A stretch of DNA of 64,000 nt from Pedobacter segetis (GTDB lineage Bacteria > Bacteroidota > Bacteroidia > Sphingobacteriales > Sphingobacteriaceae). Of the stretch, positions 8,828-18,431 are shown in pieces; within the stretch, counting starts at the first letter, position 1; each line of letters begins with the position of its first letter. Below the pieces are notes generated by a model. It was not told the DNA's origin. It saw only the letters and a program-made list of their open reading frames with translations, and made no database searches. The stretch is from NCBI RefSeq assembly GCF_016623585.1, contig NZ_JAEHFY010000014.1, forward strand, positions 1 through 64,000. The letters run 5' to 3'. The translations under genes and the position numbers were made by a program.

Positions 8828-8882
8828 TGTCTTTGTTGTTCTAAAACTTATTCAATTTATAATCTTGATTATTTAAGCGTTT

Positions 8883-8948
8883 ATCCGCCAGTTGACGGAT
8901 TACATTATATCTTTTTTTGTATTATCCTTCTACTCCGCTCAGGATGAC
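8883..8948. repeat. Two dispersed-repeat-type palindromes between hmgA and hppD
   Basis: ATCCGCCA-GT-TGACGGAT (8883-8900) is a hairpin with one mismatch. The segment 8924-8948, atccttctactccgctcagg plus atgac, has ATCCT/AGGAT arms and matches the 'gtcatcctgagcggagt' dispersed repeat type that I recall from many genomes. The remaining bases between hmgA and hppD are AT-rich with no visible gene. Confidence 0.5.
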
Positions 8949-9097
8949 AAAAATAAGGATGCCGCTTCAATCGTTAACGCCCCTTTTACAACTTATAAAA
9001 ATTTATTTAACAAGAATAAAAATCGGTTTTACCCTCAGTTCTTTTGTCTTAATTCTAATCGGTTTTTGTCTTGATTCTTGTGTCTAATATCTTGATA

Positions 9098-10258
9098 CTA
9101 TCCTGCCATCCAACTTTTATAATAATCAGGGTCTTCTATTTCAATAGCATCTTCGGTAAGCATTAACGGATTAAAGGGATCAATCATTACGGCCAATTCT
9201 TCTGTACTTTCTTTCCCGATGGATTTTTCTACCGTTCCCGGATGTGGGCCATGAGGTATCCCGCCAGGATGTAAAGTGATTTGTCCACGCTCAACAGATT
9301 TACGGCTCATAAAATCACCATCTACATAATAAAGAACTTCGTCAGAATCTACATTTGAATGATTATATGGTGCAGGAATCGACAATGGGTGATAATCATA
9401 TTTACGAGGAACAAATGAGCAAACTACAAAATTATGTGCCTCAAATGTTTGGTGCACCGGAGGTGGTTGGTGCAAACGACCCGTTATGGGTTCAAAATTA
9501 TGGATGCTAAAAGCCCAAGGATAATGGAAACCATCCCAACCGATAAAATCGAAAGGATGCGTACCATAAGTGTAAGGATAAATCAAGCCTTGTTTTTTTA
9601 TCAGGATTTTAAAATCTCCTACAACGTCATTTGTTTCTAAATTTTGGGGCGTTTTAATGTCACGCTCACAATAAGGCGAATTTTCTAAAAGCTGCCCGTT
9701 TTCATTTCTGTAACGTTTTGGGGCCTTTATAGGGCTAAAACTTTCTACTATAAACAACCTGTTTTTTTCATCATTAAAATGGATTTGATAGATTACACCT
9801 CTAGGAACGATCAGGTAATCGCCGTATTCAAATTTGATGTTGCCATAACCGGTTTTTAAAACCCCCGATCCTTCATGTATGAAAATCATTTCATCGGCCA
9901 TGGTGTTTTTGTAAAAATAATCGGTCATGGATTTTCTCGGCGCAGCCAAAGAAATATGAAGATCGTTATTTACCAATACAGGTTTTCTGCTTTCCAGATA
10001 ATCATCCTCGGGCTTAATTTTGAAACCCATTAAACTGGTATGTTTGAGGTGCTTATCTCTTGTTATCTTTGGTTCCACAACGTATGGTTCTCCTAAATTT
10101 TTAACGATGGTAGGAGGGTGGCAATGGTAAACCAAAGAATAATTGCTAGAAAAGCCTTCGGTAGAAACCAGTTCTTCTGCATAGAGTTCTCCATTGGGTT
10201 TACGAAACTGGGTATGTCTTTTAGGAGGGGTTTCTCCTAATTTATAATAAAACGGCAT
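9098..10258 (-). CDS. hmgA: Homogentisate 1,2-dioxygenase
   Basis: A 386-aa protein. Its N-terminus has PFYYKLGETPPKRHTQFR, and the C-terminal cupin contains the iron-binding region around HQTFEAHNF and RKYDYHPLSIP and the HPGGIPHGPHPG motif, as in homogentisate dioxygenases. It opens the homogentisate ring to maleylacetoacetate, the step after HppD. It lies upstream of hppD on the same strand with a 335-bp gap, so the two probably act together but may have separate promoters. No fumarylacetoacetase or isomerase gene is in the window. Confidence 0.94.
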   Translation of the reverse strand: MPFYYKLGETPPKRHTQFRKPNGELYAEELVSTEGFSSNYSLVYHCHPPTIVKNLGEPYVVEPKITRDKHLKHTSLMGFKIKPEDDYLESRKPVLVNNDLHISLAAPRKSMTDYFYKNTMADEMIFIHEGSGVLKTGYGNIKFEYGDYLIVPRGVIYQIHFNDEKNRLFIVESFSPIKAPKRYRNENGQLLENSPYCERDIKTPQNLETNDVVGDFKILIKKQGLIYPYTYGTHPFDFIGWDGFHYPWAFSIHNFEPITGRLHQPPPVHQTFEAHNFVVCSFVPRKYDYHPLSIPAPYNHSNVDSDEVLYYVDGDFMSRKSVERGQITLHPGGIPHGPHPGTVEKSIGKESTEELAVMIDPFNPLMLTEDAIEIEDPDYYKSWMAG

Positions 10259-10768
10259 AATAAAATCGGTTTATAATTTATATAACGATTTGAATACGAA
10301 AAGGTTGTAGAGATTTTAAGTTCGATATAGGAAGCTATCGAAAAAAATTAAGCAGAATATTGTGCAAAAACAATTTTAGCCACCATTGCAGAACGGAATT
10401 TAGCAAGTACTGCCGAAGAAACTAACCTAAGATGCTTTAAGTTTTGCAATGTTTATTTATTTTGATTGATTGACAATATAAGGTTTTTAAATTTAGCATT
10501 GAAATTAATTTCTAAATATTGATTGGCAATATTATAGGATTTTATTGATGCCCATAACGTTTTTAGGTGCTTGCTTAATGACGATAAAAGAAATTAAAAT
10601 ATTGGCAAAAAAAAATCGGGCATAACCCGACTTTTCAACTTTCGTTATTCCGTTAGCCACTGGCTAATCAGAATCATATTAAAATAAGCTTCAATTTAGT
10701 GTCATAAGCTGCAAATGAGATGCTGATCCGCCATCTGGCAGATCAACATTACAACACGCATACAAACC
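10259..10768. other. 510-bp intergenic region without a gene
   Basis: No supportable reading frame is present. It holds the presumed hmgA promoter region, a minus-strand terminator at 10607-10634, and a hairpin TGATCCGCCA-TC-TGGCAGATCA at 10724-10745 with one mismatch that resembles the element at 8883. The rest is AT-rich sequence with no recognised RNA motif. Confidence 0.5.
10607..10634 (-). terminator. Rho-independent terminator downstream of the M13 peptidase gene
   Basis: Read on the minus strand, GTCGGG-TTATG-CCCGA is followed by nine T residues. It lies about 135 nt beyond the stop codon of the M13 peptidase gene and would end that transcript. Confidence 0.75.
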
Positions 10769-12802
10769 TTACCAAATCTTTATCCTGTCTTCTGGGGCTT
10801 TATATAATTTATCGCCAGGTTTAACATCAAATGCTTTATACCAAGCATCCATGTTTACCGGTGCCCCAATGGTTCTGTATTTCCCTGGAGAATGTGGATC
10901 CACAATGATGTATTGAGCTTCTGTCTCTGGTAAAATATTGCCTCTCCAAACTTGTGCCCACGCTAAGAAAAATCTTTGATCTGGTGTAAAACCATTTATT
11001 TTTTCATCAGACTGGCCTTCTTTGGTTAGCTTAAATGCAGTATAAGCTGCGTTTAAACCACCTAAATCGCCAATATTTTCGCCTAAAGTTAGCTTTCCAT
11101 TTACATGGATGGTATCTAAAACGGTGTAAGCGTCGAACTGTTTTGCAAGAGCTGCGGTTTTTGCTTTAAAGTTTTTCAAATCTTCGGGAGTCCACCAGTT
11201 ACGTAAACTACCATCTTTGTCATATTGGCTTCCTTGATCATCAAAGGCATGAGACATTTCATGGCCGATAACAGCACCTATTCCTCCATAGTTCACGGCA
11301 TCATCAGCATTAGGATCAAAGAAAGGGAACTGCAATATCCCGGCAGGGAAAACAATTTCATTCATTACAGGATTGTAGTAGGCATTAACCGTTGGAGGAG
11401 TCATTCCCCATTTAGTTTTATCTACTGGTTTCCCTAGTTGATCAACCATTTTGTTATACCCCCAAACACCTGCGTTTCTTAAATTTTGAAAATAGGTAGC
11501 TCTATTTATTGCTAGGCCTGTATAAGTTTCCCATTTATCTGGGTAACCTATTTTTTTTGTAAAGGCATGTAGTTTATCTAAAGCTTTTTGTTTGGTTACA
11601 TCGCTCATCCAATCTAACTGAGAGATCCTTATTTCATAGGCTTTGGATAAATTGCTGACCAATTCTTTCATCCTAGCTTTTGCCTCTGGCTTAAAATAAG
11701 ACTTCACATATATTTGGCCCAATAATTCGCCAATGGTGCCATCTGTTAAAGACGACATTCTTTGCCATCTTGGAGTTTGCACTTTTTGGCCAGATAAGGC
11801 TTGTGAGAATTTAAAACCCGCATTAACAAAAGGCGAGCTTAAGTTATTTGCAGAACTTTTAAGAACATTCCATTTTAAGTAAGTTTTCCAATCTGCTAAA
11901 GGAACAAATTTTAACATAGAACTTGTTGTTACAAAAAAAGCGGGGTTACTTACCAAAATAGAATCTTCGCCAACTACTTTCATTTTCTGCATTAAATATC
12001 CCCAATTTAAACCGGGCGTTGTTTTAGAGAAATCTGCAACACTAAATTTATTGTAGGTTTTATAGGGATCACGCAATTCTACACGGCTCATTTGCGCTTC
12101 GGCAAATTTCTTTTCTATATCAAAAATTGTTTTGGCGTTTTTTTCTGCCTGGGCAGCCGGTGTTCCTGTCAGGGTAAAAAGGCTAACTATAAAATCATGA
12201 TAAGCAGCCCTAATTTTAACAGAACGAGCATCATCTTTTAAATAATAATCGCGATCTGGCAATGTTGTACCACCTTGGCCTAATTGTGCTATCATTACCG
12301 TAGGATGTTTTTCGTCTTGGCCAACAGAAAATCTAAACATTGGCGAACCAATACCTTTAGTACGCATGGTTGCGGCTTCATCAATTACGCCGTTTAAATC
12401 TTTAATGGCAGAAATACGGGCTAAATCTCTTTTAATAGGAGTGTAGCCTAACTTTTCGATAGTTAAACTATCCATACCTGCTGCATAAAAATCTCCCACT
12501 CTTTTTTCAATAGAACCCGGAGCGGCATTTTTATCATTCATTGCTTTGGTCACAATGGTTTTAACGGCATTAATGTTAAAATCCCTTAACTCGTTAAAAC
12601 TTCCCCACCTTGTTTCTTTAGCTGGTACAGGATTGTTTTTCACCCAATTTCCACTGGCGTAGGTATAAAAATCGTCGCCCGGTTTTACGGTTAAGTCCAT
12701 GTTAGACCTATCAATAAATTTTTTGCTGCCATCTTGTGCTTGGACATTTGAAAACAAAAAGCCCGAACTCAATAGCATTAAAGAAGCTAATTTAAGTTTC
12801 AT
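10769..12802 (-). CDS. M13-family (neprilysin/PepO-like) exported metallopeptidase
   Basis: A 677-aa protein with a signal peptide (MKLKLASLMLLSSGFLFSNVQAQ), the zinc motif HEMSH (in VIGHEMSHAFDDQGS, about residue 517) and the third ligand in GENIGDLGGL (about 572), which is diagnostic of family M13. The N-terminal region includes the M13_N start DLTVKPGDDFYTYASGNW. Length is typical. It is expected to cleave oligopeptides in the periplasm or outside the cell. It is monocistronic by context, with large gaps on both sides and its own terminator at 10607-10634. Confidence 0.93.
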   Translation of the reverse strand: MKLKLASLMLLSSGFLFSNVQAQDGSKKFIDRSNMDLTVKPGDDFYTYASGNWVKNNPVPAKETRWGSFNELRDFNINAVKTIVTKAMNDKNAAPGSIEKRVGDFYAAGMDSLTIEKLGYTPIKRDLARISAIKDLNGVIDEAATMRTKGIGSPMFRFSVGQDEKHPTVMIAQLGQGGTTLPDRDYYLKDDARSVKIRAAYHDFIVSLFTLTGTPAAQAEKNAKTIFDIEKKFAEAQMSRVELRDPYKTYNKFSVADFSKTTPGLNWGYLMQKMKVVGEDSILVSNPAFFVTTSSMLKFVPLADWKTYLKWNVLKSSANNLSSPFVNAGFKFSQALSGQKVQTPRWQRMSSLTDGTIGELLGQIYVKSYFKPEAKARMKELVSNLSKAYEIRISQLDWMSDVTKQKALDKLHAFTKKIGYPDKWETYTGLAINRATYFQNLRNAGVWGYNKMVDQLGKPVDKTKWGMTPPTVNAYYNPVMNEIVFPAGILQFPFFDPNADDAVNYGGIGAVIGHEMSHAFDDQGSQYDKDGSLRNWWTPEDLKNFKAKTAALAKQFDAYTVLDTIHVNGKLTLGENIGDLGGLNAAYTAFKLTKEGQSDEKINGFTPDQRFFLAWAQVWRGNILPETEAQYIIVDPHSPGKYRTIGAPVNMDAWYKAFDVKPGDKLYKAPEDRIKIW

Positions 12803-13034
12803 AAATTATTTTAATTAAAATTGTATTTGAAAAATATCAGGTAATGTAAGTATTTGTAGAAAAAGATTAATCAGCGTAATCTAAATTTTACTTATTAAAC
12901 CAATAATAAATTGATCTAAACACATACCTGATGTCTAAAAAGTTTGATAGATTTGATTTTAAGCGCATTTTTGATTTTTATCTTACCGTTTTAATAGAAA
13001 CATCCAATACATAAAAATATTGTTACCTAACCTT

Positions 13035-13679
13035 ATGGATATAGCCATTTTCCCACTTCAACTGATTGCTTTCCCCGGCGAACGTTTAAATCTCCATGTT
13101 TTTGAGCAACGTTATCGTGATCTTTTTAATGATTTAAAAGCTGATAGGACGATGACTTTCGGAATTCCGCCTGTGGTAAAAAACGAGATTCACTTAATGG
13201 GTACACAATTAAAATTAGTAGAGATTGTGAAACAATATGAAACCGGCGAAATGGACGTTATTACAGAAGGTATCGGGGCATTTGCGATCAATAAGATTTT
13301 TAACCCTTATGGGGATAAGGCCTATGCAGGGGCAAATGTAGAAATTTTACTAGATGATGATCATTATGATCTGGCCAAATTTGAAGAACTACAAAACCTT
13401 TATGAAGAGTTTCAAGCCATGCTTACCCAACGAAAAGAAATTTTGGATAAAGATCCTAAGAAATTCTCTTTCCAAATTGCGCATTATGCAGGCTTAAATG
13501 AAGAACAAAAGCTGGCTTTGTTAGCAACCCCATCAGAAGAAGAAAGGCAAGAGATCATGATCGATCATTTTAAATTTATTATGCCCTCTATGCGTAGTAT
13601 CCAAGAAACGCAAAGCAGGATCATTGCTAATGGACATTTTAAGAATTTACAATCTTTTAAGTTTAACCCGGGTAAATGA
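13035..13679 (+). CDS. Lon-protease N-terminal (LON substrate-binding) domain protein
   Basis: A 214-aa protein consisting essentially of one Lon-N/PUA-like domain, with IFPLQLIAFPGERLNLHVFEQRY near the start and a helical C-terminal half. No ATPase or protease domain is present, so it is a stand-alone LON-domain protein of the kind found in many Bacteroidota. The biochemical role is unknown, presumably protein or peptide binding. The frame is open from a TTG at 13020. I prefer the ATG at 13035, although family members often have a few extra N-terminal residues. Confidence 0.8.
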   Translation: MDIAIFPLQLIAFPGERLNLHVFEQRYRDLFNDLKADRTMTFGIPPVVKNEIHLMGTQLKLVEIVKQYETGEMDVITEGIGAFAINKIFNPYGDKAYAGANVEILLDDDHYDLAKFEELQNLYEEFQAMLTQRKEILDKDPKKFSFQIAHYAGLNEEQKLALLATPSEEERQEIMIDHFKFIMPSMRSIQETQSRIIANGHFKNLQSFKFNPGK

Positions 13680-13700
13680 AAGGTTTTAGGCATCAACTAT

Positions 13701-13798
13701 CAAGATGCAAGATGCAAGAAACAACACTCAAGATGCAAGAAACAAGATGCAAGAAACAAGACTCAAGAGGCAAGAAACTAGATGCAAGAAACTAGATT
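13701..13798. repeat. Heptanucleotide tandem repeat (CAAGANN, 14 units)
   Basis: From 13701 the sequence divides into 14 consecutive 7-mers: caagatg, caagatg, caagaaa, caacact, caagatg, caagaaa, caagatg, caagaaa, caagact, caagagg, caagaaa, ctagatg, caagaaa, ctagatt. Units vary mainly in the last two or three bases. The array is intergenic, between the LON-domain gene and recQ, about 100 bp upstream of the recQ start, and is not translated. Confidence 0.9.
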
Positions 13799-13900
13799 AT
13801 ATTTGTTTTTGAATTAAAATTCAATTTATTATTAAATTCAATCCTTCAAAACTCTATCAGTTACCTGTGCAAAAATCAAATCCTCAATCATTTATTATAG

Positions 13901-15793
13901 ATGGCAATTAACGAGATTTTAAAGCAATATTGGGGTTTTGATAAGTTTAGGCCGCTTCAAAAAGAAATCATTAAATCTGTTTTAGATAAAAAAGACACCC
14001 TGGCTTTATTGCCAACCGGAGGTGGCAAATCGGTTTGTTTCCAAGTTCCGGCGATGGCAATGGATGGGATCTGCATCGTAATTTCCCCATTGATCGCTCT
14101 GATGAAAGATCAGGTTCAAAATCTTCAAAATAAAGGGATTCAAGCTATTGCGGTAGTTTCTGGGATGGGAAAAAGGGAAATTGATATTGCCTTGGATAAT
14201 TGTATCTATGGCCCCATAAAATTCTTGTACCTCTCGCCAGAGCGTTTGCTTTCTGATCTGGTAAAAGAGCGCATCAAACACATGAACGTTAATTTATTAG
14301 CTGTTGATGAAGCGCATTGCGTATCTCAGTGGGGTTATGATTTTAGGCCGCCATATCTACACATTGCCGATTTTAGGGAAATACATCCAAAAGTACCCGT
14401 TTTGGCACTTACAGCTTCGGCAACAGAAAAAGTACAAGAAGATATTTTAGAAAAGCTGCACTTTAAAAGCAAAAATATATTTAAGAAAAGTTTTGAAAGG
14501 GATAACCTTAGCTACTCTGTTTTAAACCAAGAAAACAAGCTACAAAAACTTTTGGATGTTTGCAATGGTGTAAAAGGAAGCGGTATTTTATATGTACGTA
14601 CCAGAAGAGATACGGTAGAATTAGCAAAATTCCTCAATCAAAATAAAATTTCGGCTCAATACTATCATGCTGGTTTAAATTTAGAAGAAAGGGCACAAAA
14701 GCAACAATTTTGGTTAAACGATAAGGTGCGTATTATGGTGGCTACCAACGCTTTTGGGATGGGAATTGATAAGCCAAACGTAAGGTTTGTGATACATTAC
14801 GAGATGCCAGAAAGCTTGGAAGCCTATTACCAAGAAGCGGGAAGGGCGGGAAGGGACCAAAATAAAGCTTACGCTGTATTGCTTTACCAGCCAAGGGATA
14901 AATTGGTTTTCGAGAAAAAATTTGAACAGAACTTCCCGGATGTAAATTACATTAAACAGATTTACCATTTTTTGTGCAATTACCTACAAATCCCTTATGA
15001 AGGTGGCTCAGAAACTAATTATGAGTTCAACATTGCCGATTTTTGCTCAAAATTTCAGCTCAATGTTTTAAGTGCCATAAGTGCCATCAAATTTTTGGAG
15101 CATGACGAGTATTTTATACTAAGTGAAAATGCCTTGCTACCCTCAAGGATACAATTTATTGTGGGTGGTGATGATCTATACAAATTTCAGGTAGAAAACG
15201 CCAGGTTTGATGGTTTTATAAAATCTATATTAAGGCTTTATGGCGGTGCCTTTGATCAATTTATACAAATCAGAGAGTTTGATATTGCCAAAAAAAACAA
15301 TATCGATAAAAGCTTGGCAATCTCTTACTTAGATGAGCTTGACAAGCTAGAAATCATCAGTTATCAGAAGCAAACAGATTTACCACTGCTCACTTTTTTA
15401 AAACCAAGGATCCCAAGCAAAGATTTACTCATCGATCAAAATTACTATCAAGATCGAAAAAAAAATTATCATCAAAAGATGGTTGGGATGTTGGATTTTG
15501 TTGAAAAGGAAATTTGTAGGAGCATTATGCTATTAACTTATTTTGATGAGAAAAACGCCCAAAAATGCGGGATCTGTGATGTTTGTTTAGCAGAAAAACG
15601 TAGTCGGCTAAACGATTTAAGAGAGCAGATAGCCCTAAATATCAATCAACTATTGGCCCAAAATACCCACTTAATATTAAAAGATCTATTGTCAAAAATA
15701 AAAAAGGGCGATGAAAGCGAGAAGTTGGATATTATTAGATTAATGTTGGATGCGGGCGAACTCAAAACCGATGGAGATTTATACTATCTTTAG
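13901..15793 (+). CDS. recQ: RecQ-family ATP-dependent DNA helicase
   Basis: A 630-aa superfamily 2 helicase with an N-terminal FRPLQKEII Q-like motif, Walker A LPTGGGKS (about residues 38-45), DEAH box with the RecQ aromatic loop (AVDEAHCVSQWGYDFRPPY, about 130), motif V/VI MGIDKPNVRFVIHYEMP and QEAGRAGRD. A zinc site (CRSIMLLTYF...CGICDVC, about 545-565) marks the RecQ C-terminal region. No clear HRDC domain follows. It unwinds DNA 3'-5' in recombination and fork repair. The end overlaps the convergent glycosyltransferase gene by four bases. Confidence 0.95.
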   Translation: MAINEILKQYWGFDKFRPLQKEIIKSVLDKKDTLALLPTGGGKSVCFQVPAMAMDGICIVISPLIALMKDQVQNLQNKGIQAIAVVSGMGKREIDIALDNCIYGPIKFLYLSPERLLSDLVKERIKHMNVNLLAVDEAHCVSQWGYDFRPPYLHIADFREIHPKVPVLALTASATEKVQEDILEKLHFKSKNIFKKSFERDNLSYSVLNQENKLQKLLDVCNGVKGSGILYVRTRRDTVELAKFLNQNKISAQYYHAGLNLEERAQKQQFWLNDKVRIMVATNAFGMGIDKPNVRFVIHYEMPESLEAYYQEAGRAGRDQNKAYAVLLYQPRDKLVFEKKFEQNFPDVNYIKQIYHFLCNYLQIPYEGGSETNYEFNIADFCSKFQLNVLSAISAIKFLEHDEYFILSENALLPSRIQFIVGGDDLYKFQVENARFDGFIKSILRLYGGAFDQFIQIREFDIAKKNNIDKSLAISYLDELDKLEIISYQKQTDLPLLTFLKPRIPSKDLLIDQNYYQDRKKNYHQKMVGMLDFVEKEICRSIMLLTYFDEKNAQKCGICDVCLAEKRSRLNDLREQIALNINQLLAQNTHLILKDLLSKIKKGDESEKLDIIRLMLDAGELKTDGDLYYL

Positions 15794-16668
15794 TTCTTTT
15801 GCTTTAAACGTATTTGATGGTATTTGTAAAGCTTATAAATGGTTAACATTAAGTTGCTGTTTTTTGTTGGATTTTCTATTAATAACCCTCTGATTTTTTC
15901 TGTAATAGAACTGTTTTTTATTGATAATAAATTAGTTAAATAAAACTTGCCCAAAAATTTGTATCTCTTGCTAATCCCAACAAAATCAACAATTTGTAAT
16001 TGTTTTTTTATATCGATGATTTTTAAAAGGTTGATCAAAGATTGGTCAACATCGTTCAAAAAAAGCCGATTGTTTTTTAAATCATCATGTATCACTTTAT
16101 TGTTTATAATCGCCATGCTAATTCCCAAAAGTTTTGCCTCTAAACCAAAAACAACGTCTTCATAACCATAATCTTTGATCTGCTCGCCGAATCGCAAGTT
16201 ATCAAACACACTTTTTCTTATCATGAAGTTATTAGAATGGAAAAAACCCTGATTTTTACTTTCAATGTTAAAACCATAATTCCAATGTAAAAAGTGGTTA
16301 TTATCGGGTTTTAAATCAGCGTAAGCCCTTCCGCCGCTTACAATGTCTGCTTTTATATTATCAAGGTAGGTTTTAATAAAATTATGGTCTTCGATCTTGC
16401 CATCAGCATCCAAAAAAAGCAGTAAACCATAAGCAGCTTCTTTTGCGAGCAAGTTTCTAATTGCAGATCGCCCAATATTTTTATCTAAATAGATTATCCT
16501 AAAAGGCTTTCTTTCAAATTGTTGTAGGTATTTTTTTTTATTGTTTTGAGAAGCATCATCGATAATCAAGATCTCGAATTTTAGCCTTAAACGCTCGCAT
16601 TGCTCTTTTAAAGTATTAAAAAGCAATGGGTTTTGGTAATTAAAATGCGGGATGCAAATAGATAGCAT
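15790..16668 (-). CDS. Family 2 glycosyltransferase
   Basis: A 292-aa GT-A fold protein. The N-terminal strand LSICIPHFNY, the ILIIDDAS nucleotide-binding strand, the NIGRSAIRN segment and the DxD-like LFLDADGKI (about residue 95) are typical of GT2. A second conserved region, DYGYEDVVFGLEAKLLG, resembles galactosyltransferase-type GT2 acceptor regions. There are no obvious membrane helices. It probably adds a sugar to a surface polysaccharide, but donor and acceptor cannot be told. It stands alone, convergent with recQ (4-bp overlap at the stops). Confidence 0.88.
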   Translation of the reverse strand: MLSICIPHFNYQNPLLFNTLKEQCERLRLKFEILIIDDASQNNKKKYLQQFERKPFRIIYLDKNIGRSAIRNLLAKEAAYGLLLFLDADGKIEDHNFIKTYLDNIKADIVSGGRAYADLKPDNNHFLHWNYGFNIESKNQGFFHSNNFMIRKSVFDNLRFGEQIKDYGYEDVVFGLEAKLLGISMAIINNKVIHDDLKNNRLFLNDVDQSLINLLKIIDIKKQLQIVDFVGISKRYKFLGKFYLTNLLSIKNSSITEKIRGLLIENPTKNSNLMLTIYKLYKYHQIRLKQKN

Positions 16669-16968
16669 GGCGAAATTTACAATATTAAGTAGAAATATTT
16701 TTATTAAGAGCCTGTTTAAATTTGTATCGTAAAAATGTTTATAGCTTATTTTTTCATCTTCTGTTTATTGTTTTTGAAGGATATTCAAGAAGACTTATTG
16801 TTTTTTTGATTTTAAAAAAGCAAATTTTGTAAAGATATTAGGGACTATCTCGAAAAAAGCAGAGCTTTTTTGAGCGCCGATAAAAATTAACTCTTAATTG
16901 CATTTAGCATTGTAGGATCAAATCAGATAAAGAAAAACCGGTATATTTATCACAAAATTAGAACCCAC
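16669..16968. other. 300-bp intergenic region
   Basis: This AT-rich divergent region lies between the glycosyltransferase and the GIN-domain lipoprotein gene. A hairpin, CTCGAAAAAAGC-AGA-GCTTTTTTGAG (16849-16874, one bulge), is the only structure seen. No gene was found. Confidence 0.4.
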
Positions 16969-17679
16969 ATGAAAAAATTAGCTTATTTATTTTTGTTCAC
17001 GGTCATCTTGGCGATTAGTGCCTGCAATTCGGAATGTATAAAAGGTTCTGGCAACCAAAAAACAGAAGAAAGAAGTATCCCAGAGTTCAGTAAAATTGAA
17101 TTTGAGGGCAATATTAAGCTTACTCTTTATCAAGATGATAATACATCTATGAATATAACCTCTGATGATAATATCTTAAAAGAAATAAAAACAAGTGTAG
17201 ATGGCGATGTTTTAAAGATAAAAATTAAAGGCAATTATTGTGATCTAGGCCCAATTGAAATTGTATTGCACACAAAAAAAATAAATAAAATTGATGCTTC
17301 CGGTTCGGCAGAAATTAATTCTGCAACTGCTATCAAGTCGGATAACTTTGAATTGGACCTAAGCGGGAATTCTAACGTAAATTTAGAATTGGTTACAGGG
17401 AGATTAGATGTCCAATCTTCTGGTTCTGCTGCCATAAACCTAAAAGGGCAGGCTAGGGAGAATAATTTAGAAATGAGCGGCTCTACACAATTAGAAGCAT
17501 TTGATTTAGTTGTTGGAGATTATAACATCAAATCATCTGGTTCTTCAGATTGTAAGATAAACGTTTTAAATAGTTTAAATGTTAAATCTTCTGGCGCAAG
17601 CAACATCCAATATAAAGGAAATCCTAAAACGGTTAATAATGATAAGAGCGGCAGCTCAGATTTGGTTCATATAAATTAA
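16969..17679 (+). CDS. GIN-domain (DUF2807) putative lipoprotein
   Basis: A 236-aa protein with a lipoprotein signal (LAISAC lipobox, Cys at about residue 19) followed by one DUF2807 / putative auto-transporter adhesin head GIN domain. ERSIPEFSKIEFEGNIKLTLYQ is the family start, followed by repeated beta-helix turns rich in SGSS/SGSA/SGAS. It is probably anchored to the outer membrane. The domain is very common in Bacteroidota and its function is not known. It is monocistronic by context. Confidence 0.85.
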   Translation: MKKLAYLFLFTVILAISACNSECIKGSGNQKTEERSIPEFSKIEFEGNIKLTLYQDDNTSMNITSDDNILKEIKTSVDGDVLKIKIKGNYCDLGPIEIVLHTKKINKIDASGSAEINSATAIKSDNFELDLSGNSNVNLELVTGRLDVQSSGSAAINLKGQARENNLEMSGSTQLEAFDLVVGDYNIKSSGSSDCKINVLNSLNVKSSGASNIQYKGNPKTVNNDKSGSSDLVHIN

Positions 17680-17733
17680 GTCAGATCAATTTCAATCTAT
17701 TGGGGTATAATTTCTAAAAGATACCTTATTTAT

Positions 17734-17741
17734 TATCTTTG
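17734..17741 (+). promoter_or_regulatory. -7 promoter box of rpe, very short leader
   Basis: TATCTTTG matches TAnnTTTG and ends only 4 nt before the rpe ATG at 17746. If used, it would give a leaderless or near-leaderless mRNA. Confidence 0.45.
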
Positions 17742-17745
17742 GAAA

Positions 17746-18417
17746 ATGAAACCTTTAGTATCCCCGTCTATACTTTCTGCAAATTTTGCCAATCTAGAAG
17801 ATGATATCATCATGCTGAATAAAAGCGAGGCGGATTTAATCCATGTAGATGTAATGGATGGCGTTTTTGTACCCAATATTTCTTTTGGTTTCCCGATAAT
17901 TGCGGCAGTTAAAAACTTTGCTAAAAAACCTTTGGATGTACACTTAATGATCGTAAACCCCGATAGGTATTTAAAAGAATTTAAAGAATGCGGTGCCAAT
18001 ATTATTACCGTACAATATGAAGCTTGTACGCATTTGCACAGAACTATCCAACAGATCAAAGAGCTTGGCTGTAAAGCTAGCGTAGCGGTAAACCCACATA
18101 CGCCCGTAATGTTGTTAAAAGATGTGCTTATAGATCTGGATATGGTTTTGATCATGTCTGTAAACCCCGGTTTTGGTGGGCAAAAGTTCATAGAACACAC
18201 TTACACCAAAATTAGGGAATTAAGAAATATGGCCAACGAATTAAACCCAGCTTTATGGATAGAGGTTGACGGGGGCGTAAGTACACATAATTCTTTAGCA
18301 CTATTAAAAGCAGGTGCAAACGTTTTGGTTTCTGGTAGCGCAATTTTTGGGTCTATCGATCCGTTACATACCATAGCCGAACTAAAAAATATCACTCCAG
18401 ACTTATTATCAGCCTAA
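17746..18417 (+). CDS. rpe: Ribulose-phosphate 3-epimerase
   Basis: A 223-aa TIM-barrel protein with the family motifs PSILSANFANLE, HVDVMDGVFVPNISFG (metal-ligand His and Asp), LDVHLMIVNPDRY, MSVNPGFGGQ and EVDGGVS, and a C-terminal phosphate-binding VSGSAIFG. It interconverts D-ribulose 5-phosphate and D-xylulose 5-phosphate in the pentose phosphate pathway. Length and motif order are normal. The next gene, a TonB-dependent receptor, begins 14 nt downstream, so they may be co-transcribed, though no functional link is evident. Confidence 0.97.
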   Translation: MKPLVSPSILSANFANLEDDIIMLNKSEADLIHVDVMDGVFVPNISFGFPIIAAVKNFAKKPLDVHLMIVNPDRYLKEFKECGANIITVQYEACTHLHRTIQQIKELGCKASVAVNPHTPVMLLKDVLIDLDMVLIMSVNPGFGGQKFIEHTYTKIRELRNMANELNPALWIEVDGGVSTHNSLALLKAGANVLVSGSAIFGSIDPLHTIAELKNITPDLLSA

Positions 18418-18431
18418 AATTTCCTATCTTA

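Noticed and set aside
13701-13798. Possible CRISPR-like array
   Set aside because: The 7-nt units have no spacer-repeat structure and there are no cas genes, so it is a simple heptanucleotide repeat.
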